Source: CAVXHQ01 sp963761735 (lineage in GTDB: Bacteria > Pseudomonadota > Alphaproteobacteria > Rhodobacterales > Rhodobacteraceae). Taken from it: a DNA stretch of 64,000 nt. Below the pieces are notes generated by a model that was given only the letters and a program-made list of their open reading frames with translations, was not told the DNA's origin and did not search any database. Where the stretch lies: assembly GCA_963761735.1 (NCBI GenBank), contig CAVXHQ010000005.1, forward strand, positions 930,001 through 994,000, written 5' to 3'. Position 1 is the stretch's first letter; every line of letters begins with the position of its first letter. Position numbers and translations under genes: made by a program. Of this stretch, positions 8,298 to 18,119 are shown piece after piece.

Positions 8298-9415
8298 CAG
8301 CCGGTGATCTCCATTCGCTCCAGACCGGCGAGAAACCCGGGCTCGATGTCCGCGCCGATCCCCGGCCCGAAACGATCCTGATCCGGCAACGTGATCGTAC
8401 CGCCCGCGCCATAGGCCATGCCGCCCGTGACCGGATCGTCGCGCAGCATGTCAGCACCGTCGAGATCGGCAAAAACGATGTTGGGCCGGGCCGATACCAG
8501 ATGCGCTGCTGCCGTCAGGCCAAGCCGGGTTTCGGTCATGCAGCCGACCATGCAGGGAATGCCCGACGCCTCGGCCACGGCATTGATCCGCAGTGCCACG
8601 TGAATGCCCGCCGATTTCGCGAGCTTGATATTGAAATAGCGCGCGGCGTTTGCGCGCAGCAACGCGACCGCGTCGTGATCGTCGAACAGCGCCTCGTCGG
8701 CCATCACCGGGATCGGGCTGGCGGCGCTCACCAGAGCCAACCCGGCGATGTCCCATGCCTTCACGGGTTGTTCGCAGTATTGCACGTCGAAGGCGGCGAT
8801 CCGGGCAAGGGCTGCCTGCGCCTCGACGCGGCTCCAGCCCTGATTGGCGTCGATGCGCAACATCACCTCCGGGCCCACGGCGGCACGGATTGCGGCCATG
8901 CGGGCGACGTCCTCGGCAACACCGGTCCCGAGCTTTACCTTGATTGCGCCAAAGCCCCGGTTGCGGAATTCGATGGCGTGGCGGGCCATCACCTCGGGGG
9001 TGTCGATGCCGACCGTGTTGTCGGTAACGATCTGGCGTTTCGCACCACCGAGCAGGGCATGGAGCGGCAGGCCCGCCGCCTTGCCCAGCAAATCGTAGAG
9101 CGCCATGTCGACGGCGGAGCGCGCCGTCGTGTTGTGGGGCAGGGACGCGCGCATCCGGGCGGTCGCGCCGTCGATATCGTGCGCGTCGCTGCCGATGAGC
9201 AGTCGTGCACAGATCTCGCAGGCCGCAAGCGTGGTGCCCATCGTTTCGCCCACCACCGGGGCCAACGGGTTGGCTTCGCCCATGCCATAGTGGCCATCCT
9301 CGCCGTGGACACGCACGAACACGGTGTCGGTCACGTCGATCAGCCCCAGCGATATCCGGAACGGACGTTTCAGCGGCAGGTTTGCCCGGAAAATCTCTAC
9401 GCAGGTGATCTTCAT
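8297..9415 (-). CDS. dgcA: enolase-superfamily racemase, probable N-acetyl-D-glutamate racemase (DgcA-like)
   Basis: 372 residues of the dipeptide-epimerase-like branch of the muconate lactonizing group. Catalytic elements are in place: KVK (K159/K161), metal ligands in RIDANQGW (D189), YCEQP (E215) and MADEA (D240), and the second-face lysine in NIKLAKSAG (K264/K267). That makes it a 1,1-proton-transfer enzyme. With DgcN in the same operon, N-acetyl-glutamate racemisation is the best guess; a dipeptide (L-Ala-D/L-Glu) epimerase is the main alternative and would also fit a peptidoglycan-peptide operon. ATGA overlap with the upstream hydrolase. Confidence 0.75.
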   Translation of the reverse strand: MKITCVEIFRANLPLKRPFRISLGLIDVTDTVFVRVHGEDGHYGMGEANPLAPVVGETMGTTLAACEICARLLIGSDAHDIDGATARMRASLPHNTTARSAVDMALYDLLGKAAGLPLHALLGGAKRQIVTDNTVGIDTPEVMARHAIEFRNRGFGAIKVKLGTGVAEDVARMAAIRAAVGPEVMLRIDANQGWSRVEAQAALARIAAFDVQYCEQPVKAWDIAGLALVSAASPIPVMADEALFDDHDAVALLRANAARYFNIKLAKSAGIHVALRINAVAEASGIPCMVGCMTETRLGLTAAAHLVSARPNIVFADLDGADMLRDDPVTGGMAYGAGGTITLPDQDRFGPGIGADIEPGFLAGLERMEITG

Positions 9416-11061
9416 GTCGAGCGCCTTTCGAGGAACATCGGCCCGACACGGATGCCGGTGTGGCCCGCCTCGTCCACAGCCCCCAGTTCCAGCACCTCGG
9501 CCTCATAGAGAATGCCGTGCATGCGAAATCCGCCTTGGCCCACCGGTTCGCAGTCGTGGGTGCAGAAATACTCGATCAGGCATTTCAGACCGCCGTTCGC
9601 CCATGTCAGATAGGTGACGTTGAAGTCGGGGCCGTATTCGCCCAGATGCGGCGCGATGTTTTCGGGCGGAATGTCATCGGGCCGGTCCGTGACGCGGGAC
9701 CAGTCGGCGCCTTTCCAGTGCAGTGCCTCTGCGCCGAACGACAAATCCATGTGCGCATAATCCGCGCCACGTCCGTAGATGCGGCCGTCGATCGTCCAGC
9801 CGTTTCCCGGGACCGGGCGGATCTGCAGCGGCACGCCTTCGCCCATGAGGTAGAGCCGGTCGTCGCGGCGGGTGATTTCCACGGTCTCACCGCTGTCGGC
9901 ACGGCGGTAGAGGCCGGGGCGCTTTTCAAGGTCGGCGACGGCAATCGCCGGCGGCGATTTCGGCGGCGCGGGCCGGGTACCCATCTTGGCCTCCGCCAAG
10001 GCAATCCGCAGGCCGTCATGCGCAAGGCGCGCCGAAATCTGGTTGGCAAAATCGAGTGTGCCGAGGATCGTGACCCCCAGTCCCGCCTCGGGCAGCAGCG
10101 TCATCTGCGTGGCAAAGCCGTAGACCGCCCCACCGTGCCCGACCGAGGACCAGCCGTCCATCTGACCCACACCAAAGCCCAGCCCATAGCCCTTTTGCCC
10201 GCCGCCGTAGCCCTCGGGCCGTTTGCCGACGATCTGCCACATCTGCCGCAGGGCACCGGGCGTTATGACCTGCGTGCCGTCGGGCGCGAAACCGCCGCGC
10301 AGCAGGCATTGCATATAGAGCGCCATGTCGCCGGTGGTGGAAAAGATGTTGCCCGCGGGCGAACCGCCAAGGTCGAACACCGGTGCAGGCTCATCGCCGT
10401 CGATTGTCCACATCGCGGCGGGGGCGAGGCGGTCGCGCACGCCCGGCCCGATGCCCGCAAAGGTGTCTTTCATGCCGAGCGGGGCGAGAATATTCCGGGT
10501 GACATGGCTGGCGTAACCGGTGCCGGCCGCCGCCTCGAGGCAGGCGCCCACGACGGCGATTCCCGCGTTGGAATATTGCATGACGCCGATGCTCGGGTCT
10601 TGCTTCAGCTCGGTCTGCGCCAGTTCCGCCACCGTTTGCGCCAGCGGCGGTCGGGTGGCATCGAGATAATGGCCGCTCTTGGGCTCGCGGGTGATGCCCG
10701 CCGTGTGGCTCATCAGCTTGCGCCGGGTGATTGCGGTGCCGAAGGGGCCTTGCGGGTTGTCCTGCCACGGATTGGACGGATGAAAACCGGGCAGATATTC
10801 CGACACGTCGACATCGAGATCCAGCTTGCCCTGCGCCACGAGTTGCAGGACCGCGACAGCGGTGAAGGTTTTCGTCACCGACCCGATCCGAAACAGCGCC
10901 CCGGCATCGAGCGCGCCGTCGCCATGCACCACATGCCCCTGCGCCATCATACCGTCGCGGTCGGCCAGCGCATAGGAGACCGACGGGATCGCCTTGTCGT
11001 CGACCTCGTGGCGGATCAGCGCCTCGAAGGCTGCGATTGCGTCATGCGGGAGGGAGGCCAT
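9412..11061 (-). CDS. serine beta-lactamase-like hydrolase (D-aminopeptidase/class C type)
   Basis: About 549 residues. The N-terminal two-thirds is a class C beta-lactamase fold with SVTK (S61, K64), YSN and a late HGG, the SxxK/YxN/(K/H)xG triad of penicillin-recognising enzymes. The remaining C-terminal part is beta-rich (about 380-549, KRPGLYRRADSGETVEI onward), reminiscent of the lipocalin-like domains of D-aminopeptidases. No signal peptide is visible, so it is likely cytoplasmic. Start at 11061 is supported by AAGGAG. Probable substrate: D-residue-containing peptides imported by the neighbouring transporter. Confidence 0.8.
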   Translation of the reverse strand: MASLPHDAIAAFEALIRHEVDDKAIPSVSYALADRDGMMAQGHVVHGDGALDAGALFRIGSVTKTFTAVAVLQLVAQGKLDLDVDVSEYLPGFHPSNPWQDNPQGPFGTAITRRKLMSHTAGITREPKSGHYLDATRPPLAQTVAELAQTELKQDPSIGVMQYSNAGIAVVGACLEAAAGTGYASHVTRNILAPLGMKDTFAGIGPGVRDRLAPAAMWTIDGDEPAPVFDLGGSPAGNIFSTTGDMALYMQCLLRGGFAPDGTQVITPGALRQMWQIVGKRPEGYGGGQKGYGLGFGVGQMDGWSSVGHGGAVYGFATQMTLLPEAGLGVTILGTLDFANQISARLAHDGLRIALAEAKMGTRPAPPKSPPAIAVADLEKRPGLYRRADSGETVEITRRDDRLYLMGEGVPLQIRPVPGNGWTIDGRIYGRGADYAHMDLSFGAEALHWKGADWSRVTDRPDDIPPENIAPHLGEYGPDFNVTYLTWANGGLKCLIEYFCTHDCEPVGQGGFRMHGILYEAEVLELGAVDEAGHTGIRVGPMFLERRST

Positions 11062-11087
11062 GGAATGCTCCTTGGATGTCAGTCGGA

Positions 11088-11960
11088 TCAGGTGATGTGA
11101 TGCGGATCGAGGATGTCGCGCAGGGCGTCCCCCACGAGGTTCCACGACAGCACGAACAGAAAGATCGCGGCACCGGGAAAGAACAGCGTGTACCAATACT
11201 GAAACGGATTGCCGGGCTGGCCCACGATCCAGTTGCGCGAATAGGCGATGAACTGGCCCCAGTCGGCATAGCCCGCCTCGGTGCCGACCCCGAGAAAGCT
11301 GAGCGCGGAGGCGGCCAGCACCATCGAACCGGTCGCCATCGTCGCCAGCACCAGCACCGGAAAGAACGCGTTGGGCAGGATGTGCAGCAGCATGATGCGT
11401 GCGTCGCTCGCGCCATAGCTGCGCGCCGCACTCACATAATCCATTTCCTTGATCCGCAGGATTTCGGACCGGATCACCCGGGCGTAGCCCATCCAGCCGA
11501 AAACCGTCAGCGCGATGATCATCTGCCCGATGCCCTTGCCCAGCAGCGTGGTCAGCACCATCGCCGCGATCAGAAACGGGATCGCCATGAAGACGTCGAC
11601 GACCCGCATCAAGAATTCATCGATCAGCCCGCCGTAATAGGCCGCGACCGAGCCTATGATCAGCCCGACGACGACGGAAATGCTGACCACCCCCAGCCCG
11701 ATTTTGAACGCGGTCCGTGTGCCCCAGACCACGCCGTAAAAAATGTCGTACTGCCCCTGCGTTGTGCCGAACCAGTTTTCCGCCGAGATCGGCCGCGGCG
11801 TCGCCCAGAACCCGCTGCGCGGGGTGTCATAGGGCGAGATCTGATAGGCCTCCGGGACCGCCAGCACGGGCGCGAAGATCGCCACGACGATGAAGAACGT
11901 GAGCAATACCAGGCCAATGAGCGAGACCGGGTTCAAGATGAGATAGCGCAGCGTCTTCAT
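11088..11960 (-). CDS. dipeptide/oligopeptide ABC transporter permease (DppC type)
   Basis: 290 residues: an N-terminal membrane helix (LIGLVLLTFFIVVAIFAPVL), a periplasmic insert typical of DppC/OppC, then five further helices with the EAA-loop equivalent DYVSAARSYGASDARIMLLHI. The start ATG overlaps the DppB stop (ATGA, 11957-11960). It pairs with DppB to form the membrane channel. Its ATPases are the two genes at 16115 and 17038, which lie on the other strand beyond the regulator. Confidence 0.9.
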   Translation of the reverse strand: MKTLRYLILNPVSLIGLVLLTFFIVVAIFAPVLAVPEAYQISPYDTPRSGFWATPRPISAENWFGTTQGQYDIFYGVVWGTRTAFKIGLGVVSISVVVGLIIGSVAAYYGGLIDEFLMRVVDVFMAIPFLIAAMVLTTLLGKGIGQMIIALTVFGWMGYARVIRSEILRIKEMDYVSAARSYGASDARIMLLHILPNAFFPVLVLATMATGSMVLAASALSFLGVGTEAGYADWGQFIAYSRNWIVGQPGNPFQYWYTLFFPGAAIFLFVLSWNLVGDALRDILDPHHIT

Positions 11961-12995
11961 TGAAGTTTCACCCGCGGATCGAGGGCCGGATAGATCACGT
12001 CGACCAGCAGGTTCAGCGTCACCAATACGATCGCAAAGTAGAGCCCAAAGCCGAGCACGGCCGGAAAATCGAGGTTGGCGGCGGCGTTGGCGGCGAATTG
12101 GCCGAGGCCGTGATAATCGAAGATCGTTTCGGTAATCACCACGCCGCCCATCATCGCCGCGAGCTTCCATGCCCGCCATCGTCACAACCGGCAACAGCGC
12201 GTTGCGCCGCGCATGGTGGTTCTCGACGATCCGGCGCGGCATCCCCTTGGCACGCGCGGTGCGAACGTAGTCCTGCCTGAGGGTTTCGAGCATCGAGGTA
12301 CGCATCACCCGGGTCATGCTGGCGATGCTGACATAGGTCAGCGTCAGCACGGGGGCGACGAGGTGGCGCACGGCGTCGAGGAATATCGCGCCATTGCCAT
12401 TCAGCGCGGCGTCCACGGTATTCATGCCCGTGTAGCGCACGAAATCGGTGTCGCGTATTTCGGACAGGGCCCATTGGCTGAGCCTTCCGGGCGGAAACCA
12501 GTCGAGCGCGCCGTAAAACACCAAGAGCATGATCAGGCCAAAGACGAAGGTCGGGAACGACCAGCCGAGGATGGTGACGAAGCGGATGATGTGATCCGGC
12601 CAGCGGTTCAGATTGACGCCCGCGCGCGTGCCGAGCCAGACCGACAGGACGAAACTGAGCGCGAAGGCGAGGATGACAAGCTTGAAGGTGGCGGGAAACA
12701 GCGAGATCAGCGCGTCCGACACCGGCTGCCGCGCCGTTTCGGACCATCCGAGATTGCCGCTGAAGATACCGCCGATCCAGCGCCCGTACTGAAGGACGAA
12801 CGGATCGTCGAGGCCGTACTTCGCGATCAGTTCCGCGACGTTCTGCGCCCCGCCCTTGATCTCTTCCGGACCGCTTACATAGGCGGCCAGACGTTGCGTT
12901 GGCGTCAGCAGCATCTGCAGTGAAAAGATCAGCAGGCTGAGTGCCAGAAGGACGAAGGGCAGCAACAGCAAGCGGCGCAGGATGTACGTTGTCAT
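11957..12995 (-). pseudogene. dipeptide/oligopeptide ABC transporter permease (DppB type), one-base frameshift
   Basis: The N-terminal 270 or so residues are a textbook DppB (MTTYILRRLLLLPFVLL..., PVLTLTYVSIASMTRVMRTSMLETLRQDYVRTARAKGM). At 12161-12170 an extra base after GGCATG puts the reading out of frame; removing it gives GMKLAAMMGGVVITE and continues to the natural end DPRVKLQ at 11957. All residues of the family are otherwise present. Since the rest of the operon looks intact, a sequencing error is as likely as inactivation. If real, import through this system would be lost. Confidence 0.8.
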
Positions 12996-13068
12996 GAAGG
13001 GGCGTTACCGATAAGGCTGTGGCCCCGCGACGGCGGGAGAACCGCTGCGGGGCCTGCACGCTGTGGCG

Positions 13069-14992
13069 TCATTCGGATTTCGTGATCGTATAGAAATCCC
13101 AGGCGCCGTAGAGGACCATGTTGTTCACATAGCCATCCACCCAATCGCGCGTCACGATATAGGTGTAGTCTTCCCACAAGAACATCGACGTGGCGTACTC
13201 GTGGCTCATCTCCTGCAGGCGGGCATAGATCGGCTCGCGTTCGGCGGGATCCGTCATCGCCCACGCCTCGTCGATGAGCGGATCGAAATGTTCGCGCATC
13301 AGCTCGCGGTATCCTTCGCCCGAGAAACCGGCGACGAGACCTGACGAGTTCGAGATAGTAGGTGGCCGCACCCAGCGGGCCGCCCGGATCGGAATAGTCC
13401 GGCCCCCAGCCCATGTAGGTGAGCGGCGAGGTCGGCATGTCGGCGAAAACCTTTTCCATGATCGAGGCCGACGGCAGCGCCTGAAGCTCCAGCCGGAACA
13501 GCGGGTTGATCCGCGCGAGGTTTTGCTGAAGGACCGACAGTGCCGCGTTCGCAAGGGTGTTGCCCTCCTGCATGTAGGCGGTCATCGTAAAGCCGTTTTC
13601 CCAGACCTGCCCGTCGAACGCGGCACGGAAATGCTGTTCGGCGAGAACCGGATCGTAGGAGTAGACCGGTGAATCCTCGCGGTAGCCCATGATGCCGCGC
13701 ACCGTCGGTCCGTGCGATTGCACGGTCTTGCCGAGGTTCACCTGCTCGAGAAGCAACTCGTAGTTCTGGGTGTAGTTGAAGCCCCTCCGCACATCGATAT
13801 CGCCGAAGAAATCCGGCGGAATGCCGTCGCCGTCAAGCTGTCCGCTGCCGATCGCCGGATTGTCGGTCGCCTCGAGCGGCCAGGCGTAGAACAGCGCCCG
13901 CCCGAACACCCGCTGCAACCCGTCGACGACGGTGATGCCATCGGTCTGGGCCATTTCGTCGAGGAATTCGACCGGTGTGCTGGCGACATCGGCATCGCCC
14001 GACAGCAGTTGCAGGCGCCGCGTCGTCCATTCGGGAACCGTCCGCAACACGATCCGCTCCAGCGGGGCGGGGCCGAACATATAGTTTTCGAACCGGCGCA
14101 GCACGATGCGGCGCTCGGAGCGGTCCCACTCTTCGAGCATGAACGGCCCACTGCCGTTTTCGAGCGCAAAGAGCGGCGACCCGGCGGTTTCGGGCCGGTA
14201 GTGCGCGACCCATGTGTCCGGCGCGCCGTCCCAGGCGCCTTGCGCGACGGTCCATTCGCGGTCGACGATCGACGTGCCGAACGGCAGCGCCATGATGCCC
14301 AGCGTCGCCGGGAACGGTTTGTCGAGCGTGATGGAGACGGTGTCGCCGTCGACGGCGATATGGCGCGCCAGTTCGTCGTAGACGATGATCTGCTGTTCGG
14401 CGGTCAGATCGGCGACCGCCCCGGTGCCCGTCAGATCGGTCGCAATCGCCGTCGCATCGGCGTAGTCGCCGGTGGTGATCATCTCGGTCACCGCCTTGGA
14501 CATCCACGACTCGTCCATCAGCATGGCCCGCAACAGGCTGTACCGCACGTCCTCGGCGGTCAGCACGCCGTGGCCGGGTTCGATGGCGGCGCGCTGCTCG
14601 TCGGACAGGTCGTCGTAGTAGGCCCAGGTGATCGCGCCGTCAGGCCCGGCAACGCCGACCTGATGGGTAAAGACATCCGCGCGGATCGGGAAAGTATAGG
14701 TCACGGACCCGTCGTCACCCTCGACGATCAGGCCGTTTTCGACCGACGGCACCTCTGACGAAAGCGCCGGTACGAATTCGGATATCTCTTCGCCGTTGTA
14801 GTTCAGCAGGCGGCTGTAGACGTTCAGGGTGCCATAGGTGCTGGGCGTGTTGCCGATATAGGCCGGGTCGAACGAGACGACGTCGTCGGCCCACAAAAAC
14901 ACCAGGGTGTCCGGGTTCATCACCTGGGAACTGGCAGGCAACCCGGCGCAGAGCGCCGCCGCTGCAAGTGAAATCGTAAGTCTGGCTGTCAT
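13069..14992 (-). pseudogene. peptide ABC transporter substrate-binding protein (DppA/OppA type), one-base frameshift
   Basis: Family 5 solute-binding protein of about 640 residues. A signal peptide (MTARLTISLAAAALCAGLPASS) is followed by LVFLWADDVVSFDPAYIGN and the usual two-lobed fold. The frame breaks at about 13341-13352: LGAATYYLEL must shift by one base to continue SGLVAGFSGEGYRELMREHFDPL and end NMVLYGAWDFYTITKSE. Removing one G in CTCGAACTCG restores it. It is the first gene of the leftward operon. It should capture peptides, probably carrying D-residues judging from the operon, in the periplasm. Confidence 0.8.
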
Positions 14993-15118
14993 GTTAACCC
15001 CCGGTTGGCGAAATAAGCGACCGATCGCGCACGGCGACGATTTGCAGGTCGCGCTGCGGTGAATTGCCTGAACGCTACGGAGGCGTTGCGAACCTGTCCA
15101 ATGCCCGATACGGATGTG

Positions 15119-15137
15119 TCATGCAAAAAGTGCATGA
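15119..15137. promoter_or_regulatory. palindrome upstream of the LysR gene, likely LTTR site
   Basis: TCATGCA (15119-15125) and TGCATGA (15131-15137) form a perfect 7-bp inverted repeat around AAAAG. It contains the T-N11-A pattern of LysR-type regulators (T15122, A15134). It ends 9 bases before the LysR start and lies in the divergent promoter region of the binding-protein operon, so it is well placed for autoregulation and operon control. Confidence 0.6.
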
Positions 15138-15146
15138 GGTTGGGAA

Positions 15147-16055
15147 ATGGATCTTGCTTGGCTCGAAGACTTCGTCGAAGTCGTCGCAACCCGGAATTTC
15201 TCGGTGGCGGCGGCCGCGCGCAATATCTCGCAACCTGCGTTCAGCCGCCGGATCAAGGCGCTGGAGGCCTGGCTGGGCGCCGATCTGGTGGACCGGAGCA
15301 CATCGCCGGTGCGCCTGACGGCGACCGGAAACGCACTTGCGCCGCGCTGTCAGGAGTTGGTGGACGACATTTACGGTCTGCGGGTCGAGTGTCAGAAGAA
15401 CGCCACACCGGATCGGCTGAAGCTGTCGTTCGCCGCGCTGCACAGTATCGAGATGTTCTTCTTTCCCGCGTGGCTGATCGGTCTGCGGGAGCGTCTGGGT
15501 GACGTGCAGTCCCATATGCATGGCGGTGATTTTCTCGACTGCATCGAGAGCCTGTCCCTCGGAAATTGCGATTTCGCGATCATGTACAACGCGCCCGATG
15601 GCCCGCCGGTTCTCGGCACGGGACCGTTCAAGTCGTTGATAGTAGGGTATGACGAGTTGATCCCCGTGTCCGGTTGCGACGTTGATGGCAACGCCTTCTT
15701 CGATGTGTCGCAGACGGGTTCTCAGGCGATCCCGTTTCTGGCGTATTCGTGGAAGGATGGCTATCTGGGCAAGCTGATCACCCTGCTGCAGCGGCGCCGG
15801 AAGGAACCGATCAATCTTGAAATCGTCTATCAGTCCTCGCTTGCCGAAGGGATCAAACGCATGGCGATCGCGGGTCTGGGTATCGCCTGGCTCCCCCTGA
15901 GCACGACACAGGGTGCGATCGGGCGCAGACAGCTTGTTCAGATCGGCGGGCCCAGCCTGGCAATCGGCATGGAGGTGCGGTTGTATCGGCGCAACGGGCC
16001 GATGAGTGCGGCGGCGGAAACGGTCTGGTCGACGCTGGGCGGCGAAAAAGGGTGA
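15147..16055 (+). CDS. LysR-family transcriptional regulator of the D-amino-acid/peptide locus
   Basis: 302 residues. The N-terminal winged helix-turn-helix is typical (MDLAWLEDFVEVVATRNFSVAAAARN, QPAFSRRIKALEAWLGADLVDR), followed by the two-lobed effector domain. The effector domain carries PDRLKLSFAALHSIEMFFFPAWL and a late GIAWLP block. It is divergent from the transporter/DgcAN operon and followed by the two transporter ATPases, so it very likely controls both transcripts. The inducer is probably a D-amino acid or derivative (inference from context). Confidence 0.85.
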   Translation: MDLAWLEDFVEVVATRNFSVAAAARNISQPAFSRRIKALEAWLGADLVDRSTSPVRLTATGNALAPRCQELVDDIYGLRVECQKNATPDRLKLSFAALHSIEMFFFPAWLIGLRERLGDVQSHMHGGDFLDCIESLSLGNCDFAIMYNAPDGPPVLGTGPFKSLIVGYDELIPVSGCDVDGNAFFDVSQTGSQAIPFLAYSWKDGYLGKLITLLQRRRKEPINLEIVYQSSLAEGIKRMAIAGLGIAWLPLSTTQGAIGRRQLVQIGGPSLAIGMEVRLYRRNGPMSAAAETVWSTLGGEKG

Positions 16056-16057
16056 CT

Positions 16058-16080
16058 TGCATTTTCGCGCCCGTAATGCA
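16058..16080. promoter_or_regulatory. second inverted repeat between LysR and ATPase genes
   Basis: TGCATT (16058-16063) and AATGCA (16075-16080) form an inverted repeat with an 11-base spacer, a T-N11-A arrangement. It shares the TGCA core with the palindrome at 15119. A further TTGC-ATG-GCAA sits just downstream (16085-16095). Possible LysR site for the ATPase genes, but this is inference. Confidence 0.4.
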
Positions 16081-16114
16081 CAGTTTGCATGGCAAGCAAG
16101 AGTGGAGCGATCGG

Positions 16115-17041
16115 ATGGACCGCGGCGGGACCACGAAGACCCCACCGGACGCAGAGTTCGATGAGGCGGATGTCGTCCTGTCCGTTCGCAATCTCGCCGT
16201 CGAGTTCGCCCTGACGCGGCAAACCTCGTTCAGGGTCGTCAACGGTGTGTCGTTCCGTATCAGGAAGGGTGAAACGCTGGCGGTCGTCGGCGAATCCGGT
16301 AGCGGAAAATCCGTGACGGCGATGACGATCCTGCGCCTGACCGAGCATGACGGCGCCAAAGTGTCGGGCGGCAGCATCCGGATGCGCCACAAGGGCGGCG
16401 AGATCGTCGATATTCTGAAACTGGACGAAAAACGGATGGATACGATCCGCGGGGCGGAAATCTCCATCGTTTTTCAGGATCCCATGAGCAGCCTCAACCC
16501 GGTGTTCCGGGTTGGCGACCAGATCGCCGAGGCGGTGATCCGGCATCAGGGCAAGACCCGCGCGGAGGCGCGGCGGATCGCGCTGGATGTGATGAAACGC
16601 GTGCGCGTTCCGGATGCCGAACGCCGGATGCGCCAATATCCCCACCAGCTGTCGGGCGGGATGCGGCAGCGCATCATGATCGCAATTGCGCTGGCCTGCC
16701 GCCCGTCGCTGATGATCCTCGACGAACCGACAACGGCGCTCGATGTGACCATTCAGGCGCAGATTCTCGATCTGGTCAAAGCTCTTCAGGACGAGATCGG
16801 CATGGCGGTTCTGTTCATAACGCATGACATGGGCGTGGTCGCCGAGATCGCCGACCGGATCTGCGTCATGCTGAAAGGCGAGGTCGTCGAGACAGGCAGC
16901 GTCTACGAGATTTTCGACGCGCCGCAGCACGATTATACCCGCGCGCTGATCGCCGCCGTTCCCCGGCTCGGCAGCCTTGCAGACAGCGCCACACCGCAAA
17001 AATTCCCCGTCATTGCGGTTGCCGGGGCCGAGGTCATATGA
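16115..17041 (+). CDS. peptide ABC transporter ATPase (DppD type)
   Basis: About 308 residues: Walker A GESGSGKS, Q-loop FQDPMSSLNPVFRV, signature LSGGMRQR, Walker B LMILDEP and the H-loop ITHDMGVV, followed by the oligopeptide-transporter C-terminal extension (PQHDYTRALIAAVPRLG). The frame opens further left, but MDRGGTT at 16115 is chosen because GGAG precedes it and the earlier start would overlap the LysR stop and regulatory repeat. The next gene overlaps by ATGA. It energises the DppB/DppC permease encoded on the opposite strand. Confidence 0.9.
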   Translation: MDRGGTTKTPPDAEFDEADVVLSVRNLAVEFALTRQTSFRVVNGVSFRIRKGETLAVVGESGSGKSVTAMTILRLTEHDGAKVSGGSIRMRHKGGEIVDILKLDEKRMDTIRGAEISIVFQDPMSSLNPVFRVGDQIAEAVIRHQGKTRAEARRIALDVMKRVRVPDAERRMRQYPHQLSGGMRQRIMIAIALACRPSLMILDEPTTALDVTIQAQILDLVKALQDEIGMAVLFITHDMGVVAEIADRICVMLKGEVVETGSVYEIFDAPQHDYTRALIAAVPRLGSLADSATPQKFPVIAVAGAEVI

Positions 17042-17985
17042 CCGGTTCGTCGCTTCTCGAGGTGACGGACCTCGTGACGCGTTTCGACATCAAGGCAGGG
17101 CTGTTTGGCAAGGTCGTGGGGCGCGTGCACGCCGTCGAGAACGTCTCGTTCGGTGTCGCCCCCGGAGAAACGATTGCAATCGTGGGTGAATCCGGTTGCG
17201 GCAAATCGACCGTCGCCCGAAGTGTCATGCAACTTGAAACGCCACGGTCCGGCTCGATCCGCTTCGCCGGCGAAGAGATAATCCGCGGCAGTCGCCGCAA
17301 ACTTCAGGATTTTCGGCGGAATGTGCAGATGGTGTTTCAGGATCCCTTCGCCTCGCTCAATCCGCGCATGACTGTCCTGCGGACACTGACCGATCCGATG
17401 CGTGTGCACCGGTCGGTTCCATCCGGCGAAATGCGGCGACGTGCCGTAGAGCTGCTCGCACAGGTGGAATTGGATCCCTCCGCGCTCGACCGGTTTCCGC
17501 ATGCGTTTTCCGGCGGTCAGCGACAGCGCATCTGCATCGCCCGCGCGTTGGCACTCGAGCCGACGCTGATTATCGCCGACGAGGCGGTGGCCTCGCTCGA
17601 CGTTACCATTCAGGCGCAGGTCATCAATCTTTTGATGGATTTGCAGACGCAGTTCGGCATCGCCCTGATTTTCATCTCGCACGATATGGCTGTCGTCGAG
17701 CGGATCGCGCACCGGGTGGCGGTGATGTATCTGGGCGAGATCGTCGAGATTGGCGACAGGCAGTCCGTTTTCAACGATCCGCAACATTCCTATACGAAGA
17801 AACTGCTTTCGATGGTGCCGATCGCCGATCCACACGATCGCCGCGAGAACCGGCAACTGATGTCCGATGAAGTCCCGAGCGCGTTGCGTGCGCCGGATTT
17901 CAGACCCGTCCATCTCCCGATGATCGAGGTTTCCGGCACGCATCTCGTTCGCGCCGAGGGCGGAGCGGATACCCGACACATCTAG
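17038..17985 (+). CDS. peptide ABC transporter ATPase (DppF type)
   Basis: 315 residues: Walker A GESGCGKS, Q-loop FQDPFASLNPRMTV, signature FSGGQRQR, Walker B LIIADEA (Ala rather than the usual Pro after DE, common in DppF), H-loop ISHDMAVV and the C-terminal NDPQHSYTKKLLSMVPI motif. It is translationally coupled to the DppD-type gene (ATGA). Heterodimer partner of DppD for import of di- or oligopeptides. Confidence 0.9.
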   Translation: MTGSSLLEVTDLVTRFDIKAGLFGKVVGRVHAVENVSFGVAPGETIAIVGESGCGKSTVARSVMQLETPRSGSIRFAGEEIIRGSRRKLQDFRRNVQMVFQDPFASLNPRMTVLRTLTDPMRVHRSVPSGEMRRRAVELLAQVELDPSALDRFPHAFSGGQRQRICIARALALEPTLIIADEAVASLDVTIQAQVINLLMDLQTQFGIALIFISHDMAVVERIAHRVAVMYLGEIVEIGDRQSVFNDPQHSYTKKLLSMVPIADPHDRRENRQLMSDEVPSALRAPDFRPVHLPMIEVSGTHLVRAEGGADTRHI

Positions 17986-18119
17986 AGGCCGCGAATGAGG
18001 GTGCGGCTCGGCATTCGCCAGGCGCACTGTGTATTCACGCGCCGGGCTTCGGTGGGCGTTGCGCCAGGCGTTGCTGCGCTGATCCGGTTTAGCGCGAAAT
18101 CTGCTCTTTCCCGGATGGT

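Noticed and set aside
13712..14758. 348-codon plus-strand frame
   Set aside because: Antisense shadow of the peptide-binding protein gene; composition typical of reverse-frame translation, no motifs.
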